A stretch of 64,000 nt of DNA, taken from positions 868,001 through 932,000 of the forward strand of contig JAAROD010000015.1 of the NCBI GenBank assembly GCA_012274445.1. Direction: 5' to 3'. This document shows, one piece after another, positions 1-11,021 of this stretch. This DNA is from Sclerotiophoma versabilis (lineage: Eukaryota; Ascomycota; Dothideomycetes; Pleosporales; Didymellaceae). The translations under genes and the position numbers were made by a program. Numbering within the stretch: position 1 is the stretch's first letter; each line of letters starts with the position of its first letter. The notes below the pieces were generated by a model. The model had not been told where the DNA came from. It saw only the letters and a list, made by a program, of their open reading frames with translations, and did not search any database.

Positions 1-252
1 TCTTGGGTCAAGCGCCTTTGTCACCGAGGAACAGAGTGCACCCTCCAGACTGAGGTGCAGAGTACGAAAGGCGGAGAATGCTGGGACTGCGACCCAGGGC
101 AGGCGCCACCTGACGCCATATTCTCGGATGGAAAGAAGATTGAGGTGGTCTGGGGAAGGGTGAACAAGAAAAGCAAGAGCTCGCCTAGAGTCACTGGGTC
201 ATCCTGAAATAGCACCCCAAAGTGACGCTTGTAGTAGAAGGCAAGTGCTTGA

Positions 253-830
253 TATTGGCAGCTAGTGCAGTATAGTGGCTTCATCGAGGTACTGGTAGGG
301 ATCGGCGAACAACAAACGAGATTTGCTGTTCATGAACAACTTCTGTCCGCTAAGTTGCTCTTTCTCAAGAAGGCACTGTCAGGAAACTGGATTGAAGCCA
401 AGGAAAGAGTCGTTCGATTGCCTGAAGGCGACCAAGTAGCTTTCCAAGCCTATGTTGATCTCCTGTACACCAAGCAAACCGCTGTTGTTCCGCACTCGAC
501 CTCAGTGCGCATTGTTGCTAGTGTTGAACAGGAGCTTCTCAGCAAGCACATATGACTTGCCGAGAAGCTCCAAAATGTTGATGCAAAGAACAAGACTCTA
601 ACCACATTTGTTGCAAGTCCAATGGAGAAGCGCCTCGATGGAAAGTGTACTTCCCAAATCACAATACCATACAAACCATCTATGAGTGTACGTCGGCCAG
701 TTCTCCATCAAGCAAGCTCGTGGTGGATACTTTCACTGCAAAGAGACGACGATGCAATGGATGGATCGCGCGGATAAGTGAACCGAGGATTTTGCGTGGG
801 ATCTGCTGTACAGTTTCTTGACAAGGCGCG
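253..830 (+). pseudogene. Degenerate BTB/POZ-domain gene
   Basis: The first frame (to 555) reads like the core of fungal BTB/POZ proteins: a substrate-adaptor fold with an N-terminal strand, a 'phenylalanine/valine-His' turn, then VVRLPEGDQVAF and a 'YVDLLYTKQ' segment near 450-470. It stops at TGA 553-555, yet the same frame resumes at once with LAEKLQNVDAKNKTL, the usual next helix of this family. From about 655 the family-like text moves to another frame (TIQTIYECTSASSPSSKLVVD). It then moves again to a third frame with a TGA at 779-781 followed by TEDFAWDLLYSFLTRR. No ATG opens the first frame, which starts after a TGA at 250-252. Two stops and at least two frame changes in half a kilobase argue for a dead copy rather than introns, because no clean GT...AG pair repairs them. 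BTB proteins of this kind usually recruit cullin-3 ligases; nothing here suggests a retained function. Confidence 0.72.
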
Positions 831-1709
831 TTAGGTCTTTGGAAGTCAACACTTTAACCCCCTCTATATATGGAGCCAGAAGAGACCTAGAAGCCTTATG
901 GTTGGAGCGACGCCGGGAGCATCATCTGGAGGAATTACATTGTCAGTTGCGTTCCCGTGCAGGTAATCAGGTGTATTCAATATCGGGTAGATTGATAAAA
1001 TCGTTCTACCGGCTTGCCTTCACAGTTGGATCAACGGAGGAAGGAAAGAACGAGCTGGAAGGTTGACCCATCCGATGGTGTTTCTCAATGTCATTCCTCT
1101 CTACGGATGTCGACGATGCCACAGAGCCACAGTTTTTACAAAGGCTTTCTCTTTACTGAAATTTACCCTTGGGGTACGTAGGACCGTATTACTTTAGTCG
1201 ACAAAGCGCCTTTGTCCTATATACAGATCTAAAAGGATACACCAATTAAGCTACGTCATTCCCACATCATTCAATTATCCCGGGTATCACAAGCCCGCCT
1301 TGACCAGTCCCAGATCGTCCACACAGAGAGTCTGACTCATGCGGCTTACGCAGGGTCTTCTTCACTCAAGCTTGCCACCGACATTGCAGGCTCACTATGC
1401 TCGTCATACTCATACAGAAGGCTGAAGATAGAAGTCAGACTATGTAAAAGGAGCCACAGGGCAGGAGCAACAAGACAAAGGCAAAATGGCAGTGACAACA
1501 AGGGAAGAAGCATATAAACGACTGAACATAGGCGTTGCGTGAAAATTGAAGCAATCGATGATGCTTTCCATGGGACTACTATTAGCAGGTAATCTTCGAG
1601 TTTTTCTCATGTTCAACAGATCTATGTCCTCTCCCTAGACGGGGGTATTGCGAGTCTCGCCACAACAACTTCGACGCTGCTGATTCGTTCGCGGGTACAT
1701 TCAAGATAT
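831..1709. other. Intergenic, no gene seen
   Basis: This is the interval between the BTB relic and the 3' end of the F-box gene. An open frame continues from the relic to 1066, but it shows no family signature and starts without an ATG. Nothing else is recognisable. Confidence 0.5.
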
Positions 1710-3081
1710 TCAAAAGCTTGGACGACGCTTGGGCGACACAACAGCCATGTCATCTTCCGCGAGAGTCGGGTCTTTCGTAACGATCATGTGAAGGATATCC
1801 TTGACTGCTTTGTCCGGTTGTCCAGTATGTTGAACAAGTCTAACATAAGCTTTGACATCAGCGTTGTGAGTTTTCTTGCTGATTTCTCTCGACTCCTTGG
1901 TAGAGACAATCTCACCGTAAATGCACGATTTATAACGCTGGGGCATCAGACCCGACTTTCGACCTTTCAGCTCGGGGTCCATACAGGTCAGTGTAATGCT
2001 GAAGTCCCTCAGATGATTAAGGTGTGCGCGAAATAACTCAAAGATGTGGTGCCAATATAGTTTGTTCGTCCTCAAAACGGTGCCCGCAGCATCTTGATCT
2101 GGGATTGGAAAACCTTCATGATTGAGAGCTTGTTGTGTCTCGACATGTGCAATGACTGGACAGTCTTCCAGATGGACAGTCCTGAGTGTATCTGCATGTC
2201 GGACAATCCAGCTAATCTGCGTTATGTGGAAGAAAGTCACAGACGTGAGCTCAAGAACCCTCAAGTAAGGATAGTATAGGTTCCGGAAATCCAGCCTCGG
2301 ACAGTAGCCTGCATAATTCTCGAAGGAAAGACTGAGCACCTTGAGCACATCCTGACTTTGACCAATCCACTCTGCGATGTTCATTGCGAATACGAAAGCC
2401 CTTGTACTGAGTATAGTGCCCAACTGTGCGTGGTTGTCGTTGAGTTCCCGGCTTTCATCGCAATACCAGGAATCGAAGTGCAGTATCAGTGTTTCCACTG
2501 TACTCATGCACAGCGCAAAGACGTAATCTCGTGTTATTGGTAGGCTTAAGGGTGGAAGCATTGCTAGCTCAAGCTTTTTGAACGCCTTATTCTGTCCGAC
2601 ATCAAACAACTTGCACAGAACTTTGAATGATGCAGCGCCTTGAAGGTTGAGTTCGTCGTTTTCGTAAGAGACGCGATCGAGACATTTCAAAGACAGAGAT
2701 ATACCGCGCAGGCCAGGAAACTGGCAAGCATCTTCGAGAGCGTGCTCATATTGGTCAACAGCCCACTTGAGCGGGTCGGGTCCGGGCTTTGTTCTTGTCA
2801 GCTGTTGCCCGGTGACTAATTGAGAATTGACACACCAATTGCAGTACTTCCTCTTGTATAATGCGTGCATTTCGAACATACTGCGCCAAGGGGTTTCGGG
2901 ATATGTCGGCGCTCGCATGCCTCCAGTGTAGCACGTTGCTTGTGACGGTTCGAAAGCAAGACGATGCAGGACCGCAGAAACGTCTGCAAACTGATTGCAC
3001 CACTAGTAAGTCCCTGTTATCAAGCTGTCCAAATATTTGTATAAGAATTTCGTCAGGAAACCCGGCAATTAAGCTCGACAT
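1710..3081 (-). CDS. F-box protein
   Basis: The product is a 436-residue F-box protein, a likely substrate receptor of an SCF ubiquitin ligase that would bind Skp1 through its N-terminus. Residues 8-35 are the F-box (FPDEILIQIFGQL followed by VVQSVCRRF). The rest is leucine-rich helical sequence typical of divergent fungal F-box proteins and has no motif that names a substrate. Two exons are inferred: 3081-2848 and 2786-1710. The 61 bp intron has GT at 2847, a GCTGAC branch-like site and an AG at 2787, and it keeps the frame. Without splicing the first frame would stop at 2755. The start is the first ATG before the F-box. The degenerate BTB adaptor lies downstream, so two classes of ubiquitin-ligase adaptor sit side by side, which may be chance. 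Confidence 0.8.
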
Positions 3082-3722
3082 CTTATAATATAGGCAGGGG
3101 AACGGGAGTGAGGTTGTGTACGTCTAGGAATGGGACTGTTGCGGATAGGGTTGCTTGTTGAGGTAACAACAGACTGCATAAATCATTAAAAAAAAAAAAA
3201 AAGGGGGGCGAGAGGTGCGCATATGGAGACCTTTGAACAGAATCGTGGTACCGACCAGACACGATCCATGGTTCTGCCTTTGTTCCATAGCCTCATACGA
3301 TTCCCATGTCGACTATTACTACCGGACCCTGTATGTAGTCACGCAGGGTCTCTGAGGTAGATTGTCCCAGTACCAGTCAACATTATCGCTAGAGCGATAC
3401 ATTCATACGCACAGCCATATATTCCCGGCCTACTTGCTTTATTCTCATCAACCGTTGTTGGTGGTGTTTATAGGCAATTTGGTGTTTCCATGGCGACGTA
3501 TCTTACAACGCTGTTCGCATTTTTATGATCTGGATCAACTATCACCTGAGAATTTTTGGTGCAATTGCTGGTGATTATTGGAACAGTCATCTAAGAACTG
3601 ACATGAGCGCGTATGACTCTTCGGTTCTCAAATAGTTCGAATATTGGACAGCATTTTGAGTGTGCAGTGGCGTATAGCGCATATCCATTATCATGAGCCG
3701 AAAACCATTGCCGGCTTGGCTT
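3082..3722. other. Intergenic with A17/G6 run
   Basis: This spacer separates the F-box start from the CUE3 stop. It contains a homopolymer run of about 17 A followed by 6 G around 3187-3210. No coding sequence is recognised. Confidence 0.6.
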
Positions 3723-5749
3723 CTACCCAGAGAATCCACCTCTTGCCATCTTCTTGTCCCGCTGAGCCTTGCGGTTGTGATTTGCACTCGAGCTCTTGTT
3801 GGCTTCCTTGCGCTGTCTTGAGATCTGCGTACTCTTGTCGTCGCTGGGTCCAGCAACATTGCCGCCGCCTCGTCCACCTCCACGTCCACCACGTCCTCGG
3901 CCTCTGCCACGTGCTCTGCCGCCAAAACTTCCTCTTCCTCCGTCTCCACTCCCTTCGTCTCCTGACCTCGCAGGGCTGGCCCTCCACGCTGTTGACTGCA
4001 GGTCTCTTTGTTGACCTTGAAAAGTCGAAAACTTGGCTTCCAGACGACGTAATCGCTTTGGATCTCGTCCAACCATGATGCCCCAGCCTTCGATTGCTTC
4101 GTCGGTCATCTCAGTCTCGCTCTTTAACGCCGCGCGAGCCTTGCCACGCCTTGTTTCAGACTCTCGACCAAAGACCTCAGGACTCATGCTGTACGCACGG
4201 AAAAGAGACTCCTCGTTCTTATTCGACAGATCAGAATTGGCGTCTCCATCGGGTGCAGCAGTATCAACAGTGGCTCCGACATCCTCGAAATCGTACGTGT
4301 CATCGCGCTCATCGTCGTCAGAATCGAAAGCTGCCAATGCCGCAAGGATGTGAGATTTTGCGGGTGCTTTGCTACGGTCTGACAGAACTTTGTCTGCGGT
4401 GAGTTCCTGATTCTTGCGCCCAACGTGGAGTCGTGACGTGTCAACGACAAGCTTGTCAAATTCGTCGTCGTCGAAAACGTTACGGCGCTGGGGTAGATGT
4501 TGACTTGACCTAGGAGGGAGATGCGATTGTGGTATAGAAGTTGCTGTAGGACTAGTAGTAGTGTTAGCATGTCTTCGACGAATATGAGTGAAAAGGCATA
4601 CAGTTGCTCGCTTCGATCGGCTTCAGCGAGATGTGGCGGCAATGAGTCATCCAGTAGGTGGGCAGTGACTTCTTCGACGTTGTCGTTGTATTCGTCTAGC
4701 AGCTTCATCACAAAGCCAGCACCAAGATCCGGAAAAAGGTCCTGTATCTGGGTGATTACGCTCATGCGGTGAACATGAACTTCGCCAGTGAACGCGCCAT
4801 GTCCGTAGTCATCTCCCTCCGCTTTGTTCTTGCCCTTGTCCACCTTCCGGCGCACGAGTCGCTTGGTTCGAGCAAGGCTTGATTGACGGAACGCACTGAG
4901 TGATGCTGCTGTATTCCGTACCCTTGTTGCTTCAGGAGCGATACATTTGTCTCGAATTTTTTCAAGCAACGGCGTGTTGGTCACTAAATCTATAACGAGC
5001 GTCTTCTTGCCTGGTTCCTTCTTTTGCTCCTGCTCTTCACTAGACTTGAGGGAATAGAGGTGATCGGACAGAAGAGAGTAGTTCGGTTTTGCGCCTTCCA
5101 GTGTAGCTGTGAGGCCGAGATATGCGGTTGTGATAAGCTTCTTTCGCATTGCTTGTGGGACTTTGGGGTAGGCGCTAGAGAGAGAGTCGAGGAAATCGGA
5201 ACCAGTAAGCATGTAGATGCTCGCGTCTGGTGACGCTTTCAAGAACGGTGCTAGTTGATTCAAAGTGCTTTCTGCCTCCTCAGGTCGTTTTGAGTCCAGG
5301 TTTCGTATCAATGAAGTCTTTGCTGTCTGCAACGACTTCTCAATTGTTTCACCTTTCCGCTTCCACAAGGCTTGCAGTAGTTTCCGAAACTGCACACTTT
5401 TTGTGAAGGCATGACATATGTCAGCCAACACTGGCCATTTGAGGAAGACAGCTTCGACTTCTTGCCCAGACCATATCCTGTGGAGTAGCAAGAAAGACTT
5501 CTTGCGCAGCGAGATGACCCTGGATGCAAGACTGTCGTCGCCTGCTAGTTCGTGGAAGAAGGAGATCAGAAACAACCCCAGCGAATCAACGTTTCTCCGC
5601 GCTGATGCAAACTGCTGATCATTCAGGCGCAGGTAAAGATCTGTCAGTGACGTCCACGAATCCAGGTACAGCTGCCACTCGTCTGGCTGAATGCTCTGTC
5701 GGACTTTGGCATCTGGGAAGGGCGCAAATTGAGGCAGAGACATGGCCAT
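3723..5749 (-). CDS. CUE3: CUE-domain RQT complex subunit (Cue3/ASCC2 homologue)
   Basis: This is the homologue of yeast Cue3 (Rqt3) and human ASCC2, a ubiquitin-binding subunit of the ribosome-quality-control trigger complex that splits collided ribosomes. The 658-residue protein has a long helical N-terminal region typical of Cue3/ASCC2. A CUE domain follows at about residues 328-374 (LFPDLGAGFVMKLLDEYNDN, then the di-leucine element in HLLDD). After it come a conserved basic stretch with RRNVFDDDEFD and an RGG/RG-rich tail at about 580-640 that probably contacts RNA. Two exons: 5749-4602 and 4551-3723. The 50 bp intron has GTATGC at its 5' end, GCTAAC 13 bases before its AG, and restores the frame. 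The start is MAMSLPQ; the second Met, two codons on, is also possible. It diverges from RPS20 across 329 bp, and RPS20 encodes the ribosomal protein whose ubiquitin mark this complex acts on. Confidence 0.88.
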
Positions 5750-6078
5750 TATATTGCACAGCTTTGGAAGGGAATGTCTCTTTGTTGTTTATGCGCTTTC
5801 GTTTTCTCAATCGATGACTACGTCAAGGCCCCACGTCGAGGCAGTCATGATGGCTCATGCTTGCGGGAAGCGGTGGTCTTAGCCACTAGTGGTTAGCGTC
5901 GCCGCAAATCTTGGCGCGGCCACACTGCGAAAATTGAATCTCGTGAAGGATATCGCACTGCACGTACTCCGTCGCTAACGCAAAACCACGCCAGTCATCA
6001 CATTACCGTGATCCACGCTCGATCCAGGTCGTGACTGCCACTTGATTCAACCAACACCACACTCCACCACCAAGCACC
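5750..6078. promoter_or_regulatory. Shared CUE3/RPS20 divergent promoter
   Basis: These 329 bp separate the start codons of CUE3 (leftward) and RPS20 (rightward), so they must hold both promoters and both 5' leaders. No TATA box or named operator stands out. The role follows from position only. Confidence 0.7.
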
Positions 6079-6529
6079 ATGTCTTACAGTATGTCGCCCC
6101 TATGTGTGCATAAAGAGCATCTGCTAACAGCGCGCAGACAAGCCTGAGAAGGACTTCGGCGAGGGTCCCAAGATCCACAAGATCCGCATCACCCTCACCT
6201 CCCGCAACGTCAAGTCCCTCGAGAAGGTCTGCCAGGAGCTCATCGACCGTGCCAAGAACAAGGAGCTCCGCGTCAAGGGCCCCGTCCGTCTCCCCACCAA
6301 GGTCCTCAAGGTCACCACCCGTAAGACCCCTAACGGTGAGGGTTCCAAGACCTGGGACACCTTTGAGATGCGCATTCACAAGCGTAAGTTGTCTTCAAAT
6401 CCGTGTATTGCGACTGTAGACTAATGAAGAACAGGCCTCATCGACCTCCACGCCCCCACTGAGGTTGTCAAGCAGATCATCATCAACATCGAGGCCGGTG
6501 TTGAGGTTGAGGTCACCATCGCCGCATAA
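6079..6529 (+). CDS. RPS20: 40S ribosomal protein uS10 (S20)
   Basis: The product is small-subunit protein uS10, a 116-residue component of the 40S head. The body is nearly canonical, with IHKIRITLTSRNVKSLEK, VKGPVRLPTKVL and KTWDTFEMRIHKRLIDL. Three exons: 6079-6088, 6138-6383 and 6435-6529. The first exon holds only three codons plus one base, a common layout for fungal ribosomal protein genes. The introns are 49 and 51 bp with GTATGT/GTAAGT donors and CTAAC or CTAAT branch sites. Lysines at residues 5 and 8 of the disordered N-terminus match the place where yeast and human uS10 are mono- or poly-ubiquitinated by Hel2/ZNF598 on collided ribosomes. The ATG is certain because exon 1 must supply the first codons. 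Confidence 0.96.
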
Positions 6530-7501
6530 GCGCTTAGTTGGGACATTGGAAGGAGTGAAGTGGTCTGAACAAATACGTGGTTATGACAGCTTAATTGCTG
6601 GTTATGAAATGGAACGATTCAGGACCAACACATGTTGCTCGCAATACTTGCCGTCACTTTGCGTGAGACGTGTATATGGTGAACTAAATGCCAGATAAGC
6701 ATTGAGCTGAGGCACCAATCTCACCTTATGCGTATGTGGAGCTGAGCTCTTCGACTAGAAGAATTGTGGCCAGGAGGATTAGAATGACAATCCCGCAGAC
6801 TTGGACACGATCAGTCTCACCGAGCTGACATTGATACCTAGCGGAAAACTACAAGATTGTGGTACTGCCAAGATGACCTTCTGATGTACCCGCTACCAGT
6901 CACCTGATATGCAACGTATGTTGCCCAATGCTAAGTAGGCTTGCTCAATCTGGGCTCACTGTGCATGGTCATGATCCTGTGGCTCTATTGATGCAGCACC
7001 ACAGTTTGATTTCCTTGGTGGAAACATCAAGCTGAACTCTGAAATTGCACCAGCTAGCTAATCTAGGCTCGTACCGAGTCGCTGCTGTTGAATGTTGAAT
7101 GACTGAGCACAATATCTCCAGTCATGATTGCGTACATTACAGGATCGTGACGACGATTGAGTACGGTAGGAATACAGCCAGATGCTGTTACGAGCAGAAT
7201 TGGTATACTCTTCGATACATAGTGCTCAATTGACGCGTGTCATCGAGCTGTAGTCTGAGAACCCTCACATCCTGGACGAGTGAACGAACACTCTGGTAGA
7301 TTCAGTCATTCACCAGTGCTAGAGTGACCTTAAGACGTGTGATGAAGATAGCTATGCCAGTGAGGCTAAGGGGAACCGCGGAGTAAATTGGCGCTAGTGA
7401 TCTAGCGTCCTTTGCTCTTCGAGATGTGCCTTCTTCATCATTGACTCAATACCCTTCGTCATTCCACACCAACAAGCTTGCATCTGCACAAATTAGAGAT
7501 A
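6530..7501. other. Intergenic, no gene seen
   Basis: This interval holds the RPS20 terminator and the TAN1 promoter. No reading frame of recognisable kind was found. Confidence 0.6.
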
Positions 7502-8781
7502 ATGACGGATACTGCGCCGGTGAAAAGGAAAGCTGAGTCAGATACACGAGGTGATGGCGACTCTAAGCGATCTAAGGTGAGATCAATCCGTGATGCACCA
7601 AAATTGCACCAAACCGCTATAATTGACCCAAGAGATCCTTCCGAATATGCACCTTTCCCGTGGCGCATGATGCTAATGCTAAAGTCTAGGGTAAAAAGAA
7701 ATGGGATATGCCTAGACGAGGAAATGCCGAAGCACGACAAATCAATCCTGGGGACGTGGGTATCTGGGCAACGTGTGCTATGAAAAAAGAAGCACCAACT
7801 GTCGCGGACCTGCGGGATCTATTCCAAGGAGTGAGTTGTTCTTGACGCATGACCAATTGCTGCCCTTGTCTTTAGACGCCGGAGCTGACAGATCCCGAGT
7901 ACGCAACGAAGCTGTATGGTAATCAGGCCGCCAATGGGACAGCTGAAGATGAAGACGAGGAATCGGATGCAGGCGGCGACATCGAAGCTGAGATCAATAA
8001 AGAACTTGCCGACATCCGTAAGCCAGCCGTGAAGCCACTTTTCACATCAGTGAAATTAGATACTCAGTGCTGTAAGCAAAATACTCGATTGGCAGCTGCT
8101 ATACGCATTGTTCTGACATTGGCAGTGGTTTTCTTCAAGACACGAGCGCCTGTGGAGCCTGTGTCGTTTGTGCATAAGATCTGTCAAGATACTGCAGACG
8201 GTGTTCAGCACAAGAATTGTCGTTTTGTCAAACGCCTCACTCCAATTACGGGCATCGAAAAAGCCAACCAGAAGGGTCTCGAGTCTGTCGCAGAGAAAGT
8301 TCTTGCGCCGCACTTCCACGGGGAAGAGAATGCAGGAAAGAAGGTGAGGTTGGCTCTCTGTCATTTGCTGCTGTCTCATGGAGGATCTTGGTGTAGCTCA
8401 GCGCGCTAACATGCGGTGAAACCACAGTTTGCGATTCGTCCAACAATCCGGAATAACAAAGACTTCAAGAGAGACGACGTCATCAAAACAGTTGCTGCCG
8501 CAGTAGGCCCAGGTCACAAGGTCGATCTCCATGGGTACGATCTTCTCATCTTTGTGGAGATATACAAAGTACGAAAACGCCCACGATCCCGCATAGTGAT
8601 AATGCTGGTGACTAGCGCAACCTTGACAGCTGCTGACAACTTCTAGAACATCATTGGTATGAGCGTCGTAGGTCCTGACTTCGACAAGCTCAAGCGATAC
8701 AATATCGAGGAGCTCCGTCAGGGACCGTCAGAGAACGCCTCAGAAGTGCCAGCACCAGCTGTATCTACTGAGAGTACCTGA
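7502..8781 (+). CDS. TAN1: THUMP-domain tRNA acetyltransferase cofactor Tan1
   Basis: This is the homologue of Tan1/THUMPD1, which with Kre33/NAT10 makes N4-acetylcytidine at position 12 of tRNA-Ser and tRNA-Leu. The 301-residue protein starts with a basic, disordered 25-residue exon. It continues with PGDVGIWATC, then the THUMP domain: VSFVHKICQ, RFVKRLTPIT, FAIRPTIRN, FKRDDVIKTV and GHKVDLHGYDLLIF, ending with GMSVVGPDFDKLKRYN. Six exons fit: 7502-7576, 7690-7830, 7876-8071, 8126-8343, 8428-8568 and 8647-8781. All junctions keep frame. The five introns (45-113 bp) begin GT and end AG, which is dense for a 906-base message. The first intron, 113 bp, is the least certain border. The gene lies downstream of RPS20 on the same strand. 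Confidence 0.9.
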
Positions 8782-9878
8782 ATTGTATCAGGGCCAGAGC
8801 CACAGTCCTGAAAGTCTGCGGCTACCGACATAGCGAGCCTTGGCCCGGATAGTCTGTAGCAGGTGACTGTGCTTGTGTCCATACAGAGTGCGCCTTCGGT
8901 ATCGTAAACTTGAGAACAGCAAGATAGAGCTTTGTACCGTTTAGCGTCCGCTAGGTCCTGACCCGTCGTGTCGGAACCGAGGCGAGGCTTGCATGGGTAT
9001 CTTCCGGCTCCGCCACGTTCGCAGCAGCCAGGCGTGCCATGCAGATGGGCGATGCATAGACATAGTTAAACCTGGCCAGGCGAAAACCTATCCCAGAGCG
9101 CGATGAGCGTTCAATGCACATCTCAATCCCATTTATCCTAGTCGATATGTACCATGCGCCAATCCTTACCCCCTATCTAGGCAAGGTCCCCACGCTCACT
9201 CACCGTTTCTTCAGCATCCATCGTTTTGTGCCATCATCGAAACCTCGAGTTTCAAGACCGAACTGGCTTCTCCATCCAACGTAGCCTATCAGAGCGTGCA
9301 ATAGCCGACTAATACCTCGGACAGTCTAACCCAAAATGGACATCTTTAACGAACAATGAGGACGCCGGCTCAATACCTTGGTTTCGTCCCTGTGGTAGGG
9401 CTAATCGCTGCAATCTTAATACCAGCGTCATTGCAGCTGTATGCGCAATGTGTCCTGGGAAGTTTACAAATAGCCGAGTGTGGCTTGCCAGGTGCTTTAT
9501 GATGCGAATAGGCCTGATACCTCACTCACTCAAATCATTCAGGATTACTAGCATAGTGCAACGCGCTGGGGACATTCCCGATGAAAATACAACGATCACG
9601 ACACAATCTCCATAATCTCATATCGTTCGGACGTGCTCGGATACATTGATATCAAATCTTCCAGATATATCTGTTAATCGGGAAGGTTGCAGCTTACGGT
9701 TATCACAGCAGCTGCAAGAAGACAACACTGTTTACATCATACGTGGTTCTGCGCAACATCAGAGCTTCTCAGATCCACAGGCTGGTCCTCACATGCAGCC
9801 AGCAAACTCTACTCCAAGCCTGGATCTCGCTAAAGTACCCGTCTTACCGTGTTGGCAACTTTGACCAAAGCCTTCATA
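8782..9878. other. Intergenic, no gene seen
   Basis: No reading frame with family character was found on either strand between TAN1 and the phosphotransferase-like gene. Confidence 0.5.
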
Positions 9879-11021
9879 ATGCTCTTAACCCCGCTGGATG
9901 TTGCAACGTACCCATTATCCATCATGAGTCGCGGCGCCTACGCAACTCGTCCACCTCGACCGTCTTCTACAGTTTCATCAACATCATCGTCCTCATCAAC
10001 ATCGTCACGAGCATGCACCACTTCGCCGGATTTCCCGAGTCTGCAGAGGCTCATACACACCATCTTCCGATCTACCAGAATCACAATTCAACAAGCAGAA
10101 CGTCTACAAAGTCGAATCCATCAGGTCTACCTAATGAAACTCGCAGACGAGGGCTCGCTTGTACTCAAGTGTCCACCCGCAGCAACTGTACGACTTCTCC
10201 GCCACGAAAAGTACGCACTAGATACCGAAGTCAAGGCGCTGGAAACATTGAATGAGTACACTCAGCTTCCAGTACCTCGGATAATCCAGTACGACAGCCA
10301 TGGCGGGCAATTCGGCTCGCCCTTCTTCGTCATGAGCCACCTTCCAGGACGCAGACTGTCTGAGCTGTCATCGCAACTCACAAGTGCCGAGCGAAGCATA
10401 ATCGACCGAACACTGGGCTCTTACGTCCGCAGCTTGGTGTCAATATCCGCGACACAATTTGGCATGGCACACCGAGTCTTCAACAACAAAGGATGTAGGT
10501 CGTGGAGAGAGGCGTTCCTCGCTCTTCTTGAATCTGGGCTGCGAGATGCTGAAGATATGCTTGTCACAATGCCCTACGACAGCGTCCGCTACTACGTTAC
10601 CAAATACAGCCATGTCCTTGATGAAGTCACAGAACCAAAACTAGCTGTCATGGATGCTTGCAAGCCGGACAACGTACTCATCGACGAGTGTACTAAACGT
10701 GTCACCGGCCTCGTTGGGTTCTCAAACGTCATCTGGGGCGATGCACTTATGAGCGGAGGTCTTACGAATGGCAGTGAAGCGTTCTTCGAGGGATTTGGCG
10801 AGTGCCCAGTACGGACCGGCGGTGTTAAGATCAGAATGTTGATGTAAGTCTCGACTTTTGAGTCCATAGATCTCAACCAATACTAACATGAATAAAGGTA
10901 CACGGTCTACCGCGCAGTACTCGCAATTGTCGCACATCACTACCGTCCACACACCAACATTGATGAACTTAAGATTCGACGCGAACTCGTATGTGCACTC
11001 AACGAACTCGCACGGATGTGA
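9879..11021 (+). CDS. Aminoglycoside-phosphotransferase-like protein, catalytic motifs degenerate
   Basis: The product has a protein-kinase-like fold of the fungal APH/choline-kinase superfamily; its substrate cannot be told. After a serine-rich leader come a strand with LVLKCPP (the ATP-anchoring lysine position) and a helix with DTEVKALETL (the partner glutamate). The hinge is FFVMSHLPGRRLSEL. A catalytic-loop equivalent follows, MDACKPDNVLID, then VTGLVGFSNVIWGD. Active family members carry HxD in the loop and a metal-binding Asp in an ID(F/W) motif. Here the histidine is absent, the loop Asp is displaced and the second Asp position is glycine. Two exons: to 10843 and from 10898, with a 54 bp intron that has a TACTAAC branch site. 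Exon 2 closes with a helix ending LNELARM. An ATG at 9924 is an alternative start (347 instead of 362 residues). Confidence 0.75.

Noticed and set aside
265..555. Reading the first BTB fragment as an intact short gene
   Set aside because: It lacks an ATG start and the homologous text continues past its stop.
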